Shown piece after piece: positions 51,003 through 62,762 of a stretch of DNA of 64,000 nucleotides. Position 1 is the first letter of the stretch; every line of letters starts with the position of its first letter. Both the position numbers and the translations under genes were made by a program. The notes beneath the pieces were generated by a model. It was not told where the DNA came from. It searched no databases and worked only from the letters and a program-made list of their open reading frames with translations. This DNA comes from Vanessa cardui (Eukaryota > Arthropoda > Insecta > Lepidoptera > Nymphalidae): positions 11,361,001-11,425,000 of the forward strand of contig NC_061134.1 of the NCBI RefSeq assembly GCF_905220365.1. The letters run 5' to 3'.

Positions 51003-51393
51003 ACCATTGATTTAAATCTTCAATATTTCAAAGTGAGCTACGCTTACATAAACGACATTACTAATTTTTAAGTACAACGATCAACAACAACGTAAAGCCA
51101 ACAGCCTGTGAACTTCCCACTGCTGGGCTAAGGCCTCCTCTTCCTTTGAGGAAAAGGTTTGGAACATATTCCACCACGCTGTTCCAATGGGGATTGGTGG
51201 AATACAAATGTGGCCGAATTTCTATTAAATTACACATGTTTCCTCACGATAGTTTCCATCACCGCAGAGCACGAGGTGAATTATAAACACAAACTTAGCT
51301 CATGAATATTCAGTGGTGCTTGCCTGGCTTTAAACCCGCAATCATCGGTTAAGATTCACGCGTTCAAACCACTGGGCTCTACTATCTCGGCTC
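51003..51393 (-). repeat. Composite repeat: unit plus family A SINE, copy 2
   Basis: The unit (TTCAATATTTCAAAGTGAGC, TACGCTTACATAAACGACAT) lies at 51003-51070, followed by a minus-strand full-length SINE (51084-51393). AGTACAACGATCA (51071-51083) and AGTACAATGATCA (51394-51406) look like a 13-bp target duplication with one change. Confidence 0.8.
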
Positions 51394-51795
51394 AGTACAA
51401 TGATCATAATTTGTATATTTCCATTTCAATCCATTAGACATTATCAAGAAAACGTCATCAGTATATCTTTTTTTAGGAAATATTAATTGGTGTTACCATT
51501 ATGTAAATCACTTGCAGTTGTTATCAATGTAAGTATATTGATCAGTGTATCATAAATGATGACTTATTATAATAATATTGTGATATATTCTACTTCACTA
51601 TCGTCTAATACTTTGTCGTCCTCTACTATTGATTTATATTCAAATGTCATTGCATGTCAATCATCGTAGTAATCACATCGATACACTTTATACGTACAAA
51701 AGTATAATAATGCGTCGTTACTTATACTCGGTATTATAATATACTTTATATAGCTTATTGTAAAAAGTAATTCTTTTTTATGTTTAGGATTTTTA

Positions 51796-51948
51796 CTGCT
51801 AGCGCGCACCGGTGATTTTTGTCACGGTGACTGTTTCGTCACTCTAGTCAAGTCCTTGAATATGTATGGAAGTTTGTGTACGCCGACCGGCGAAAAAGTC
51901 CGTGACGAAACAGTCACCGTGACAAAAATCACCAGTGCGCGCTAGTTC
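51796..51948. mobile_element. Harbinger-like MITE, copy 2
   Basis: Inverted arms of 44 bp (51799-51842 and 51902-51945) differ at one position and begin CTAGCGCGCACCGGTGATTT. TTA flanks at 51793-51795 and 51949-51951. Same family as 25379, with longer pairing because the inner part is also palindromic. Confidence 0.78.
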
Positions 51949-51951
51949 TTA

Positions 51952-52111
51952 GGGTATTGGTTGTCACGTGTTAGACAAAAAAGTAGCCTGTGTTCTTTCT
52001 TGGAGTACAAGTTTGCTTCACACGAAGCTTAATCAAATTTGGTTCAGCGTGAAAGAGTGACAGACCAACAGACAGACAAAGTTACTTTCACATTTATAAT
52101 ATTAATATAGA
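51952..52111 (-). repeat. Helitron-like type E, 3' end cut by the MITE
   Basis: On the minus strand it starts TCTATATTAATATTATAAAT, runs through GTAACTTTGTCTGTCTGTTG and GTGACAACCAATACCC, and stops at the MITE, so the GCGACAACTAG end is missing. Confidence 0.65.
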
Positions 52112-53339
52112 TGTAAGCCAGTTGTTGTGTTCTAAATTTGAATTTAAGATAATTAATAAATTTTCATCGATGACGTAAAATACTACTAGGGAAGTTGCAT
52201 GTGTTGGTTGAAATGCTGCTATGCCTGCCGTTGTCAGGGTCGTGCTGTTACATTAGCTACTTACCAACAGTAGAGACGAGGTCGTATCCCTTCAATTTAT
52301 AGATTTTTAATGCTGAATAAAGCATTGCAACCAGTTCCAAATCTTACTATTTAAAAAAAAATGTATGTGTGACTGAAGATTTTCTGACATCATTGTTATG
52401 TAATCATTATATAATATTAATCTAAGTAATGTCCGTAAGAACTTTGTCATACTGATTTTTATTGCGATTTTAACATTGTCAGCGGCTTCAAACGATTTTA
52501 GTTGCCTTTTAAAACTTTTCTAATTAAACGGTTTACCAGCCATATAGACACTACTAGTGACGTTAAATTAATATATTATCCTATAAAAATCAAAAGGGTA
52601 ATACTGTAGCAACACTACTACTGACTCCTTGCCTCGTCGGTCTTCTTTATATAAAAAAAATTAGTAACAAGTCGGAAGATCGAAGTATGTATACTTGTGC
52701 AGAAAGCATCTGCGCCTCAACTATTTCCGGTCCTGTTGGATTGACTGTCCCATTGAATTACTAAATAAATATTGTTAAAAACGAAAATTGTTTGCTAATT
52801 GAAACGATTTGCTCGAATCAATTTTGTAAAGATTATTTCAATTTTTTTTTTGTAATTACATAACAAAAAGTTTGTTGAAGTAATAATGCACACAAAAAAG
52901 GTTTTATTTATTTATGTTACAAATAAAAGATTAGCAATTTTGACTACAATCTAAAACTATATTTACGATACAGTATATCAATCAGCTTATATAATCGAAG
53001 TAGTTAATTATACACGTAATCATGTTACTATTTCACACGTCAATTACTGTATTGTTATTTGCTTATATATTATCAATTATCATACACTAGTTTCCGCCTG
53101 CGGCTTGGATTCGGAACGTTTGCATGACTATTTAAAATTAAAGTAAAATTAGACTTTGGACTATACACATATTATAAATTTTATGGTAAGTATCATCATA
53201 TTTTCCTTTACCATATACACTAAGGCCAAATGTGCTAGTGGTTAAGACATGGGAATATAAACCAAAGTATGCAGGTTCAACAGTAACAAGCAACACTCGT
53301 TTTTACTTACTTAATTAGCTGAGAATATCACGCTCGGTA
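52112..53339. other. Non-coding stretch
   Basis: No gene or named repeat recognised. GCTATGCCTGCCGTTGTCAG near 52220 is less AT-rich than its surroundings but is not a clear exon. Confidence 0.45.
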
Positions 53340-53670
53340 ACAATGACGATATAGAAAAGAAACACTGATAATTTAAACATTCTCTACTTTGTTGGTCGAG
53401 ATGGTTAGAACGCGTGCATCTTAGCCGATAATTGCGGGTTCAAACCTAGTCAAACATCGTGATGAAACCTGCATGTGTCTAATTTCATAGAAATTCTGCC
53501 ACATGTGTATTCCACCAAACTGCATTGAAACAGCGTATTGGAATATGTTCCAAAATCTTCTCCTTAAAGAGAGAGGAGGCCTTAGCCTAGTTGTGGGAAA
53601 TTGACAGGTTGTTGTTGTTGAAATTGTTTAGTATTATTGCACCCGTGCGAAGTCGGAGCCAGGTCGATAG
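53340..53670 (+). repeat. Family A SINE nested in a type C Helitron-like element
   Basis: Type C core (ATATAGAAAAGAAACACTGA) lies at 53350-53392. The SINE occupies about 53393-53620, with part of its head and body deleted. The type C terminus resumes as TTGCACCCGTGCGAAGTCGG to about 53670. Confidence 0.75.
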
Positions 53671-54017
53671 TAAGATATATAGCAAGAAGAATTACGATAC
53701 CGTACTGATGATGGTATAAAAATTCCACTTGGCAACTGTCGAGTACAGAATTGCACTGTTTCATAACAATGGGTCGCAATCTTTAATTGAATGATATTTC
53801 CTGTTGACTTGCATTTACTGATCATACCTATTTATTGGTTTGCCTATCATGTATTTACATATAATTATAGCAAACAGTAACGGAAGTCCTACTGTGTGTA
53901 GTCGTTTATAAACGGTAACCTCTTCGCTGTTTAATGTTATGTAATGTATTTCTTCTTAAGTCATTTTGACAGATGTAATCTATTTTTTATTATCTGTTTT
54001 ATTATTTATTACAAAAT

Positions 54018-54175
54018 TATATATTTACAAGTTGCCAGTCCCGACGTCGCGCGTATCGAATAAAAATATTATTTGTAAAAGTAGACTAAAAATTGTTCAT
54101 TGTATTGATAATGCCTATTGTCATTATTGGCTTATCTACATTCTCCATGCACTAGACTCCATTGAAACCACTTAA
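54018..54175 (-). repeat. Type C Helitron-like relic
   Basis: GCCAGTCCCGACGTCGCGCG and ATCTACATTCTCCATGCACT are decayed versions of the type C end and core. Confidence 0.4.
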
Positions 54176-57100
54176 AAAAACTAAGCCTAGGAGTTAATTA
54201 TCACTCAATTCTACTCGGTAAGAACTCAGTACAATAGCAACTAACCATAAAAAGGTAAAATTACGACACATACCTCTAGGGTTGTCTTTCCGCAAATTTC
54301 TTTCTACATCACATGATTTAAATAAACCTCAGAATGATGACAACTTAATATCAATTATATAGATAGCCTTTAATTTCTCGCATCAAATTATCAATTACAT
54401 AATATGATATAACTATGAATTATTTTTTATTTCAAATGACTACTCATACGTATAAACATTTTGCTTGTATTATATGCTTAGAAATATGACGAATATGAGT
54501 ATTAATATTAAAATAATTCGATTGTTGAATATATTCGAATGATTATTACTATCGACGCCAATTCGTTCACGTAGCGAGTGAACGACCACTGATCAGTGTA
54601 CCACCGAGATACAATGCGATGTAACAGCTGTTTACTACTTCTATATGATTATGTATAATAATATACGTGTCGTATATCCTAAGCAATATTATAAATTCGG
54701 AATCATTTAGCTTATCTTCACCATAGAATTTAGAACAAGGAGTACCTAATACTTCCCTACTACCGTCACACGCGGACGAAACCGCAAGCGAAGCCAAGGA
54801 CGAACGCCAGTGATTCAACATATTTTAAGTTTGGATTACTCAGTTTCTTCCCAGTTTTCAGTATAACTTATAATCGTAAATCTGGAAACGTTTTGCTGCT
54901 AATTTAGATTTGGAGTTGTTTTCAATTTTGTTTAAATTGAAAAATAATAAATAACTGTCTTGGAATGTGTTGAGAAAATTATTTACAAAATGAAAATAGT
55001 AATTTGCAATCAACGTTTTAATTATACTCGTTTATAAAATTATTCAAGAGTTGCTTAATTCTATTGTACATTCTCAATTATATACGTTCCTACATACGAT
55101 ACTATCCCGCATTCTCACGAAGATTTTCGCTAAAGATTAGACCGATCGAAAACACTTCGACGCATTAATAAAACAGCGAACACCTAATCTCTCAAAAAGT
55201 CCATTTGCCGAATCGAGAACGAAATAATATTTTTCTCATTACAAGTTCGAATGATGAATACTAGAAAAAAAAAATACAAATCGTCACATAATATAGTCTG
55301 AGTAAAATAAATAGAAGGAAACGTGACCTGCCCACCAAGTATCGCTGTTTGAGTCGGTATCCTTGACGGCTGACACTAAGCCTTCAGACGTCGCCATGTT
55401 AACGAATTTATTTATGCACGGGCCTTTTTTCAGATGTCTCAATATTCTATTTGATTTGAATTTTGAATTTTATTCGTTTTATATCTCTGCATTTGTCTGT
55501 GTGAGTATACAATTTATAATTACGATACAAAAAAGAATGCATAATGTTTTTTTTTTTTTAATTTCACGTTTTGACTCAGACCCGAGTCAAAATATATTTC
55601 ACTTTTTATTTATTATCTGTAAATACATTTAAATTAATATTCAACGAGTTGCCTGTGCATGTGTTACGTCATCACTGGATGTAATTTCATGAGACTTGAA
55701 ATAGTATTTGCTTATAGACTTATACGTTTTATTATTATGAAAAAACATGAATACAACTTTCATGTATAACATGTACATGAAAATTATGTTCATGTTTCCA
55801 AATTTAAAACACGCGAATCTGTGAATCGATTCTACTTCTGTAATAATAATGCATACATACTATAACCTTGTCCAAAATGCGCTGCGACTTTTGATTTATT
55901 TTTATAACAATGAATTAATAGTTTTTCAATTAGGCATTCCCCGTATTATTCATTATGTTTGCCTTAATGAAACTTAATTGTTAGATATTCATCCGAAAAC
56001 ACCATATTCTTTTTTTTTTTTAACTTTTTTCTTATACAATAAATCAACTAATCGTGTGCATTCTACAGATACAGTGTTATACACTGAGTAACTTTCACGA
56101 TAATCCCTTACTATTCCGTACGAATGGCCGAAAAAAATAGTTGTAATGCTGACAAAGTTGATTTGTGTGATTGTGATTAAAATGACGAATGATGTCCAAA
56201 AGCTAGTTTTACAAAAGTCATCATTTTCAATTTCGATTCACTCAGCTGTGGAAATTATTAAGCCCTGTACACACCGGTAAATAATCTACATGGATATGTG
56301 TTTTTTCATTGGCTATCTACTAACTAGGTCCATATACACACCAGCAATTACCCTGATGTCGTTTACCATGAGTAATAATCTAATATCCGCTCCAATTCAC
56401 TCGTTTTACATTTTAAGTAATTAATGTCCACCTCAATTTAGATCTAGCCATTGTTCACACCCTGCACCGTGACGTAATGTCAACTATAAAATATAGAACC
56501 ACCCAAAAGTACTCAGGGCATAAAATAAAAGAAGATTGTGACAATATACTTCTTGATCGTTCTGTAATGGAATTTAAATTGATGTCGCCGGAATATATGA
56601 AACCTGTGATCGCCTCTAAATACAGAGCACGTGACAGACATTCAGTTCTGCCGCATCACTGATTTGTTTGTAGACACTCGAGTTCATGTAAATTCATTCA
56701 GCGAACCTTTTACATTGTTCTCTTGTTTTAATATTAATACAGTCGACTGTTCATGCGGGATTGTAAGCACCTTTGGAATTTTCAAGCGCTAATATAATCG
56801 GATAGCAATTTTGTATATGAATATCATGAATTTCCAGGATTGAGTCAGATGAAGCGCTGCTTTGCTTTATTTTACAACTTAAACCGACGAATTGGTGGAA
56901 GTAAGTAGTCTATGAAGTCCAGGTTTAAATCTTCGATGATTAAAATCCTCGGTACATTAAGCCTCTGATCTATCTTTAAGTCGTGTCCAATGTTCTCCAC
57001 AATGCGCTGCTCTGTTCGCGAGCCTTTGATCTCTGCAGCCGAGGTTAAAATAACATCAAGAGACCTTATTTGCCGTGGTATAACTAAAATGCCGTTATCT

Positions 57101-57384
57101 CACATCTCATTGTTTCCAACTTTCTACATATGATCGCATATTAATATGAAAGAAATATGTCTATCGTCATTTATTTGCCATTTTTTGGCATCTTGATTCG
57201 TTTTGGAAATAATGTTATGGTCTTACTATCGATAAATCACATACATTTTTGACCGCGTTTTTGCTCTTAGCTCATAATTGAGTTTAGGTAGATAACGGCA
57301 ATGAAGATATACCACGGCAGTGTTACTGTTATATTTCCTTTTCTTTGAGCATATTTGTAATGATAGCGTTTTCATTTGCCAGCA
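54176..57384. other. AT-rich non-coding stretch before the YPEL region
   Basis: No gene recognised. About 56270-56390 keeps traces (ACACACCAGCAATTACCCTG) of the repeat inserted at 19576. Short frames at 54567, 55363 and 56477 lack motifs. Confidence 0.45.
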
Positions 57385-57501
57385 GAGGGTGGCGGGTGGT
57401 AGGAAGGAGCGCGCGGCGCGGTGCGAGAGCGCGCGCGGCAGGTGACCGACGGTCAGCGCGGCTCATGTGGGCGGCGGGTGCGTGCTGCTCGCGCCAGGCA
57501 G
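57385..57501 (+). CDS. Putative GC-rich upstream exon of the YPEL gene
   Basis: A block of very high GC and CpG content stands out sharply from its AT-rich surroundings. Its left edge has a pyrimidine-containing acceptor (GTTTTCATTTGCCAGCAG, AG at 57383-57384 or three bases earlier). Its right edge is a CAG|GTCTGT donor with the intron from 57502. An ATG at 57465 opens a 12-codon frame (M-W-A-A-G-A-C-C-S-R-Q-A plus one base). That phase 1 end matches the phase needed at 60196, so splicing would give an in-frame N-terminal extension before V-K-T-F. The frame is also open across the whole block, so the exon could be coding from further upstream or be 5'UTR. A second possible donor, CAG|GTGACC, lies at 57441/57442. 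The splice model is inference; the ATG context is not strong. Confidence 0.45.
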
Positions 57502-57568
57502 GTCTGTAACAGTTTCATCACTTCACCAACAAGCTCGTAGTATTGTCTTAAATTTTCGCGATAACACA

Positions 57569-57733
57569 TTGAAATAAAACTAGTTATAACGGATTTGAAT
57601 CGCGTATATTAATTATTTTTAACATCCCGACGTTTACCCGTGACCACGAACGCTGTAAAGTGCTCGAAACGTCGGGATGTTAAAAATAATTAATATACGC
57701 GATTCAAATCCGTTATAACTAGTTTTATTTCAA
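57569..57733. mobile_element. Perfect foldback element
   Basis: Two 67-bp arms (57569-57635 and 57667-57733) are exact inverted copies, around a 31-bp loop beginning ACCCGTGACCACGAACGC. The inner sequence (ACATCCCGACGTTT) and outer ATTTGAATCGCGTATATTAA belong to a repeat common in lepidopteran genomes. CAAGCTCGTAGTA occurs at 57530-57542 and again at 57731-57743. The insertion lies 67 bp after the putative exon donor. Confidence 0.85.
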
Positions 57734-60104
57734 GCTCGTAGTAGTCATATTATGCTAGTAAACGTTAGATTCTAAACTGCTACTGCGAATTGTTTACTAT
57801 ATAGATAGCTTTGATATCTTCAATAATAGTATGTTATTAGCAATTCATATGCAATTCCTTCGAAGTATATATAATATCAAATTGCATACATACATATATA
57901 CTAAGAACTACTATGAACTATATGTACTAAGAAAGTCTCTGATTTTTTTTTAAAGTATAATAGGAAAACCTAATGAAGTCAAAATTAACGATATTACTTT
58001 TGATATTTCTATTCTATTGTAATGTAGACGTTAATAGATCTATATATGTTTTATTATCTCTTGTAAGTTTGTTCAGGACTGTTACACGAAGCGGAAACGT
58101 ATTAGTCAAACATTCAGCCACGTGGAATGGCAGACTAGATGCATTTAATATTCATTGAGTTTTAGACCTAACTCCTACGTATCCTACAGTTGAGCCACGA
58201 AATTCGACATTCATTGTGCAATTCCTTTAAGTTAATACTCTACAGTACAAACAAGACTATAATTATTATTTAATATCCTAGTATCGTTGAAATTTTCCCC
58301 AAGTAATATATTATATACGGCTAAATAGAATTGTCATATTATTCTTTTTGTATTTACTGTAAAAGAGGGCTCTAAAACTTACATCATTATACAATTGAAA
58401 AAATCGTGTCGTGAATTCATCCAAAACAAAATTGATAGATTTGTACCGAACTCGAATACTATTAATACTTTAATAAATAATTAATTAAAGCTTGTAATTA
58501 CATTAACTTTTTCAATTATTTTTATTCATTATTTATGATGTAAATAACGGCTCTACAATCAATATATTTTAAACACATTGTCAGATTTTTTTCTTCTCTG
58601 TTTTCAAACCGTTTATTTATTGACATGTATTTTAAAGAAGAGCAAAAAATTCCGAAAACAATACAAGTTTTCGTTCGTTCATTTCGTTCTTTATCCCTGC
58701 GTTCCTGAACCATTCATTCGATTGAGTTATAACTTCGTATAGTTGTTGACAATCGGACAAGATTTCTGGCATAGTACCATGAACGGTAAATAAGTGACTC
58801 ACGAGTCGTTGAACATTATTGTAATTGGCAAGATTTTTACTTAACCTAATCGTATAAATAATTTACTTCAAGACTTTTGTAAACTAGAAGTTTTTAATCC
58901 AATGCAATTGCCATTCCGTTATAACTATGAGATGTCAGTTTCCATGCAAACTAACAGACAGATATACATACCTAGTACCTGTTACAGTGATTCTAATTGT
59001 GGCAATTGATGGCAATTTGATGGTATCAAATGAACTTATTTATACATCATTGCTGTTCTGGATGCATTTTAATTGAACCTCCAGACTATACGATGCGTTC
59101 GAGTTACAGTAAACTACTACTTTCTTTATTTTTTTTTAAACATATTTTTATAAATGGTAACATCGAATAAGCTTTGCTTAGACAATAATTTATAGTACCA
59201 AAATTTCTATGACAGTAATTTAATATAGAAAAGCAATGAGTCTCATGAGAAGCGCTTTCAGCTTTATTTTAATATTTAATAATATTTTTTCAATTATGTT
59301 TGGGTTTATTAAGTAATTCAATTTGAGATAAAATATCAACTGAATTTCTAGTCGGTAGTTCTCTGTATAATCTACATTTCGAACCGTTTTTAATATTTTG
59401 GTTTCTTTATATCCAAATTCATCCTCCAGAAATGAAAATTTAAAATTATTGTTTTTTTTTATTTTTTAAGCATTTAAGTTTTTGTAAAAAGCGGCTTAAA
59501 ATGTAATAATACAAAGTTAGAATAGAATCGCTCTGTTTAAAATCATTCAGTTTACTACTTGTGACATTGAAGACATTTGTAATTTTTTATGAATTATTTA
59601 TATTTTACTTTGTTAATTAGGCTTTAAGTTGTTTTAATTGTTTTCTCTCGTTGTGTTATCGCATGAGTGCTGTCACTGAATGCCCCACGTGCACTATGGA
59701 AAGGAAAAACCGCGATTGGGATTACGCCGAAAACATAAGCCGATGAAAGCGCTCGCTTAATTACGAGTCTATCTTGTTACTAAATATTTTCCACAAGCGG
59801 CACCGTCGAGACGATTATCCAAAAATAAAACTTTCACTTTTTATTAATTTTATAACTAGAGCTCATCCTGTTATTTTACTTGAAATGTAACCGTATCATA
59901 TTAAATTGACACTAACTAAATTACTTAAGTAGAAGTTGTGAAGGAGTCGTGATACTCTTATATAATTCATCTTAACGCTACGAATGTTTTCTCATGAAGA
60001 TGGATCGCCATATTTAATTAAGAAGTTTTTGAAATGTTCATCAATCTCAATGGCGGTCATCGGATAGTGCACTTAGGGCTGGTAGACATGAGCTGGAGTG
60101 TGGA
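57734..60104. other. AT-rich intronic stretch
   Basis: Nothing coding is supported; short frames at 57973 and 58522 lack motifs. Confidence 0.5.
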
Positions 60105-60195
60105 GGGGGGTGATGACGTGTCGCTGACGGGGTGTGTGTTGGTAGCTAGCAGGCACTCATGCGTGAGGGGGTGACTAACCGTGGCGGGGTGGCAG

Positions 60196-60320
60196 GCGAG
60201 GGCAGCGCGACGCGTACCCCTGTCAAGACGTTCCAGGCGTACCTGCCGCCGGCGCACCGCACCTACAGCTGCATCCACTGTCGCGCGCACCTAGCGAGCC
60301 ATGACGAACTTATATCCAAG
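60196..60320 (+). CDS. Ypel: YPEL (yippee-like) protein, coding exon with first zinc knuckle
   Basis: The reading frame contains V-K-T-F-Q-A-Y-L-P, then Y-S-C-I-H-C-R-A-H-L-A and S-H-D-E-L-I-S-K, which I recognise as the N-terminal part of the YPEL1-4 class. The C-x2-C pair (codons at 60270 and 60279) supplies two of the four zinc ligands of the yippee domain. The exon ends after a complete Lys codon at a GTGAGG donor (intron from 60321, phase 0). Its left edge is set by a CAG acceptor at 60193-60195, preceded by a branch-point-like CTAAC, but the tract before it is G-rich rather than pyrimidine-rich. The frame is also open back to 60150, with an ATG at 60159, so a start inside a longer exon (for example after the CAG ending at 60152) is possible. 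YPEL proteins are small (about 120 residues), highly conserved and reported at nucleus, centrosome or spindle; their biochemical role is unclear. The residues upstream of V-K-T-F are not part of the conserved family core. Confidence 0.93.
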
Positions 60321-60413
60321 GTGAGGAACACATCGCCCATCATCCAACCTTCACTCCTCATAAAGTATGCAACCCCCCTAAAACAGATCTACGTATATAT
60401 GCTGAAAAAGAGA

Positions 60414-60553
60414 TAAAAACTACTGAGTCTCTTGCCCGTTCTTCTCGGTAGAATCTACTTTCCGAACCGGTGGTTGCTTTACTTAATTGTTATATGACGA
60501 TTCAAAAGTGCTTGTAAAAGCCCACTTGAATAAAGTTTATTTTGATTTGACTT
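60414..60553 (+). repeat. LINE-like 3' tail
   Basis: TCTCGGTAGAATCTACTTTC, ACCGGTGGTTGCTTTACTTA, ATATGACGATTCAAAAGTGC and CCCACTTGAATAAAGTTTAT followed by TTTGATTTGACTTG match a recurrent lepidopteran non-LTR retrotransposon 3' end, with its short T-rich terminal repeats. No coding part remains. Confidence 0.6.
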
Positions 60554-60960
60554 GCTCTGTGTGATTTACATACTCGTGTACTGTGAAATCTCTTGCGTAT
60601 TTTACCATTTTCCTTAGAAACCGTAATTAACATTAAAACTTTTTGGTGCACATTCGGCACCTCATGATCGAATTCCATTTTCAAATAACATACATATTTA
60701 TATTATATTATAATACACGTCTGATAAAATCCCTCCAAATTAACGCTACAAATATAATTTACTTAACGACTAACCATTAGTGTCTATATTTACATATCTA
60801 AGTGAGTGGCACAAAGTTCAATTACAGAGCGATATCGTACTATACTCGAGAATCTGGTTCACATTGGATCGGATAGACATTTATCGTTACGACAAATTTG
60901 TCGGATGCTAATTGACGTATGTATTTTGATAGGACTTATTGACAATAAAATAAAGTAAAG

Positions 60961-61187
60961 TAACAGCCTGTATATTTCCCACTGCTGAGATAAGGCCTCC
61001 TCTTCCATTAAGGAGAGGGTTTGGAACATATTCCACCACGCTGTTCCAATGCGGGTTGGTGGAATGCACATGTGGCAGACTTCGATGAAATTAGACACAT
61101 GCAGGTTTCCTCACGATGTTTTCCTTCACCGCCGAGCACGAGATGAATTATAAATACAAATTAAGCACATATATATATAGTGGTGTT
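60961..61187 (-). repeat. Family A SINE, head missing
   Basis: Tail and body are intact to AAGCACATATATATATAGTGG; the tRNA head is absent. The minus-strand frame 60859-61098 is SINE body. Confidence 0.86.
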
Positions 61188-61590
61188 TATATAAGATATA
61201 AGAATAATTTATTCGATCTCTAAGCGATAACACAGACATTGCTATCATATACACGGTCTACAAATTAATCAGTTACTATTTTTAATCAAAGTAAATAAAA
61301 ATCCTTCAGATTATTCTCAATGCTTAGTTGAACTTTAAATTAATAAAATTTTATAATCCGTAAGTAAAACATAAAAAGATTAAGACATGTACTCTAACCT
61401 TATAAAGTATTTACGTAAAAGTTAATGCCCTCCACTAGTGGGCGGTTCACATAAAGTCGGACCGAAAACTCTATTCCCAGTCGACAATCCGCACTTACTG
61501 TTCACACACATTCTCAGCGTGGAATAATTCTAAATAACCGTCAAATAATTGTCTAAAGATAAATTTTAATAGGTCCCAATATTGTCAATA

Positions 61591-61893
61591 GAGCTGAGAT
61601 GGCCCAGTGGTTAGAACGCGTGCATCTTAACCGATTAATGCGGGTTCAAACCCAGGCAAGCACCGCTGATTCGTGTGCTTAATTTGTCTTTATAATTCAT
61701 CTCGTGCTCAGCGGTGAAGGAAAATATCGTGAGGAAGCCTGCATGTGACAAATTTCATAGAAATTCTGCCACATGTGTATTCCACCAACCCGCATTGGAA
61801 CAGCGTGGTGGAATGTGTTCCAAACCTTCTCCTCAAAGGGAGAGGAGGCCTTTAGCCCAACAGTGGGAATTTACAGGCTGTTGTTGTTGTTGT
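61591..61893 (+). repeat. Family A SINE, full length
   Basis: Intact A and B boxes (TGGCCCAGTGG, GGTTCAAACCC), body and (GTT)4 tail, ending directly against a type E Helitron-like 5' end. Confidence 0.9.
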
Positions 61894-61895
61894 AT

Positions 61896-62114
61896 ATATT
61901 AATATTATAAGTGTGAAAGTAACTCTGCCTGTCGATCTGTCGCTCTTTCGACCGACTGACGACGAAACGACAACGAAACGACTAAACCACTAAACTGATT
62001 TTGATTAAATTTGGTATGAAGCGAACTTTACTTCAAGAAACGACATAAGCTTCTTTTTGCCAAACACGTGACAACCAACACACCAAAAACGCGAGCGAAG
62101 ATTACGACTACTAG
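61896..62114 (+). repeat. Helitron-like element, type E
   Basis: TATATTAATATTATAAGTGT, GTAACTCTGCCTGTCGATCT, TGACAACCAACACACCAAAA and a CTACTAG end before T. A CGACGAAACGACAACGAAAC run near 61960 is extra. Confidence 0.7.
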
Positions 62115-62309
62115 TTTAAAATATAGACTGACTAAACTTAACGTGACTGACTTAACTTTCCTGTCTATGTTTCTTCTTTCTTGGGTATACTGGAAGAAAT
62201 CTCTTCTAGGGATAAGTATACCTATTAAACTTATTTTTTCGGTGTACACATTTTCACCTTCTATGTATCTGACAAGTTTAATAAATGGTTAAATAAATAA
62301 ACAATAAAT

Positions 62310-62455
62310 AAACTGACAGGCATACTGGTCTATGGGCTACTTGAAGTGTCACCTCGACCCATAGACAATGGCGCTGTAACAAATACTAGCATCTTTTACA
62401 TCGCCAACCTTGAGAACTAAGATCCGTTTTATACTTTTGCACTTGCCGTTAACAC
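62310..62455 (-). repeat. Family B relic
   Basis: GGCATACTGGTCTATGGGCT, CCCATAGACAATGGCGCTGT and CATCGCCAACCTTGAGAACT are decayed 3'-half blocks of the family. Confidence 0.65.
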
Positions 62456-62606
62456 GTTAAAATGAAACACAATTTCTGTTATCAATTAAATACGTTTTGT
62501 TTTTTAATGTAGCAATAAATTTCTAAACTTGTCATATTTTAATATTAACGTAAGTTTTCGTAATACTTCCTCAACATATAATATATTAACACGCACGCTT
62601 CGGTAA

Positions 62607-62642
62607 CGTTATTTCCTAAACATCGTTATTTAGGAAATAACG
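62607..62642. repeat. Perfect 14-bp stem hairpin in intron
   Basis: CGTTATTTCCTAAA and its exact complement flank an 8-base loop. Confidence 0.6.
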
Positions 62643-62762
62643 ATAATAACGAAAAATAGTTTTTTGTTAATATTATTAAACTGGTTTTTTATCGTTATTT
62701 TTTATACGTGGATCGTGCAAGATAAGCTGAAATAACATTAAAATTACATTATATACAACAGA

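Larger units (their letters stand above)
57502..60195 (+). other. Putative YPEL intron between GC-rich exon and first domain exon
   Basis: If the exon at 57385-57501 is real, this is a 2.7-kb phase 1 intron. It contains a perfect foldback element (57569-57733), then AT-rich DNA without convincing coding frames. Its last 100 bases are unusually G-rich, with runs of 4 to 6 G at 60105, 60129, 60167 and 60186. Confidence 0.4.
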
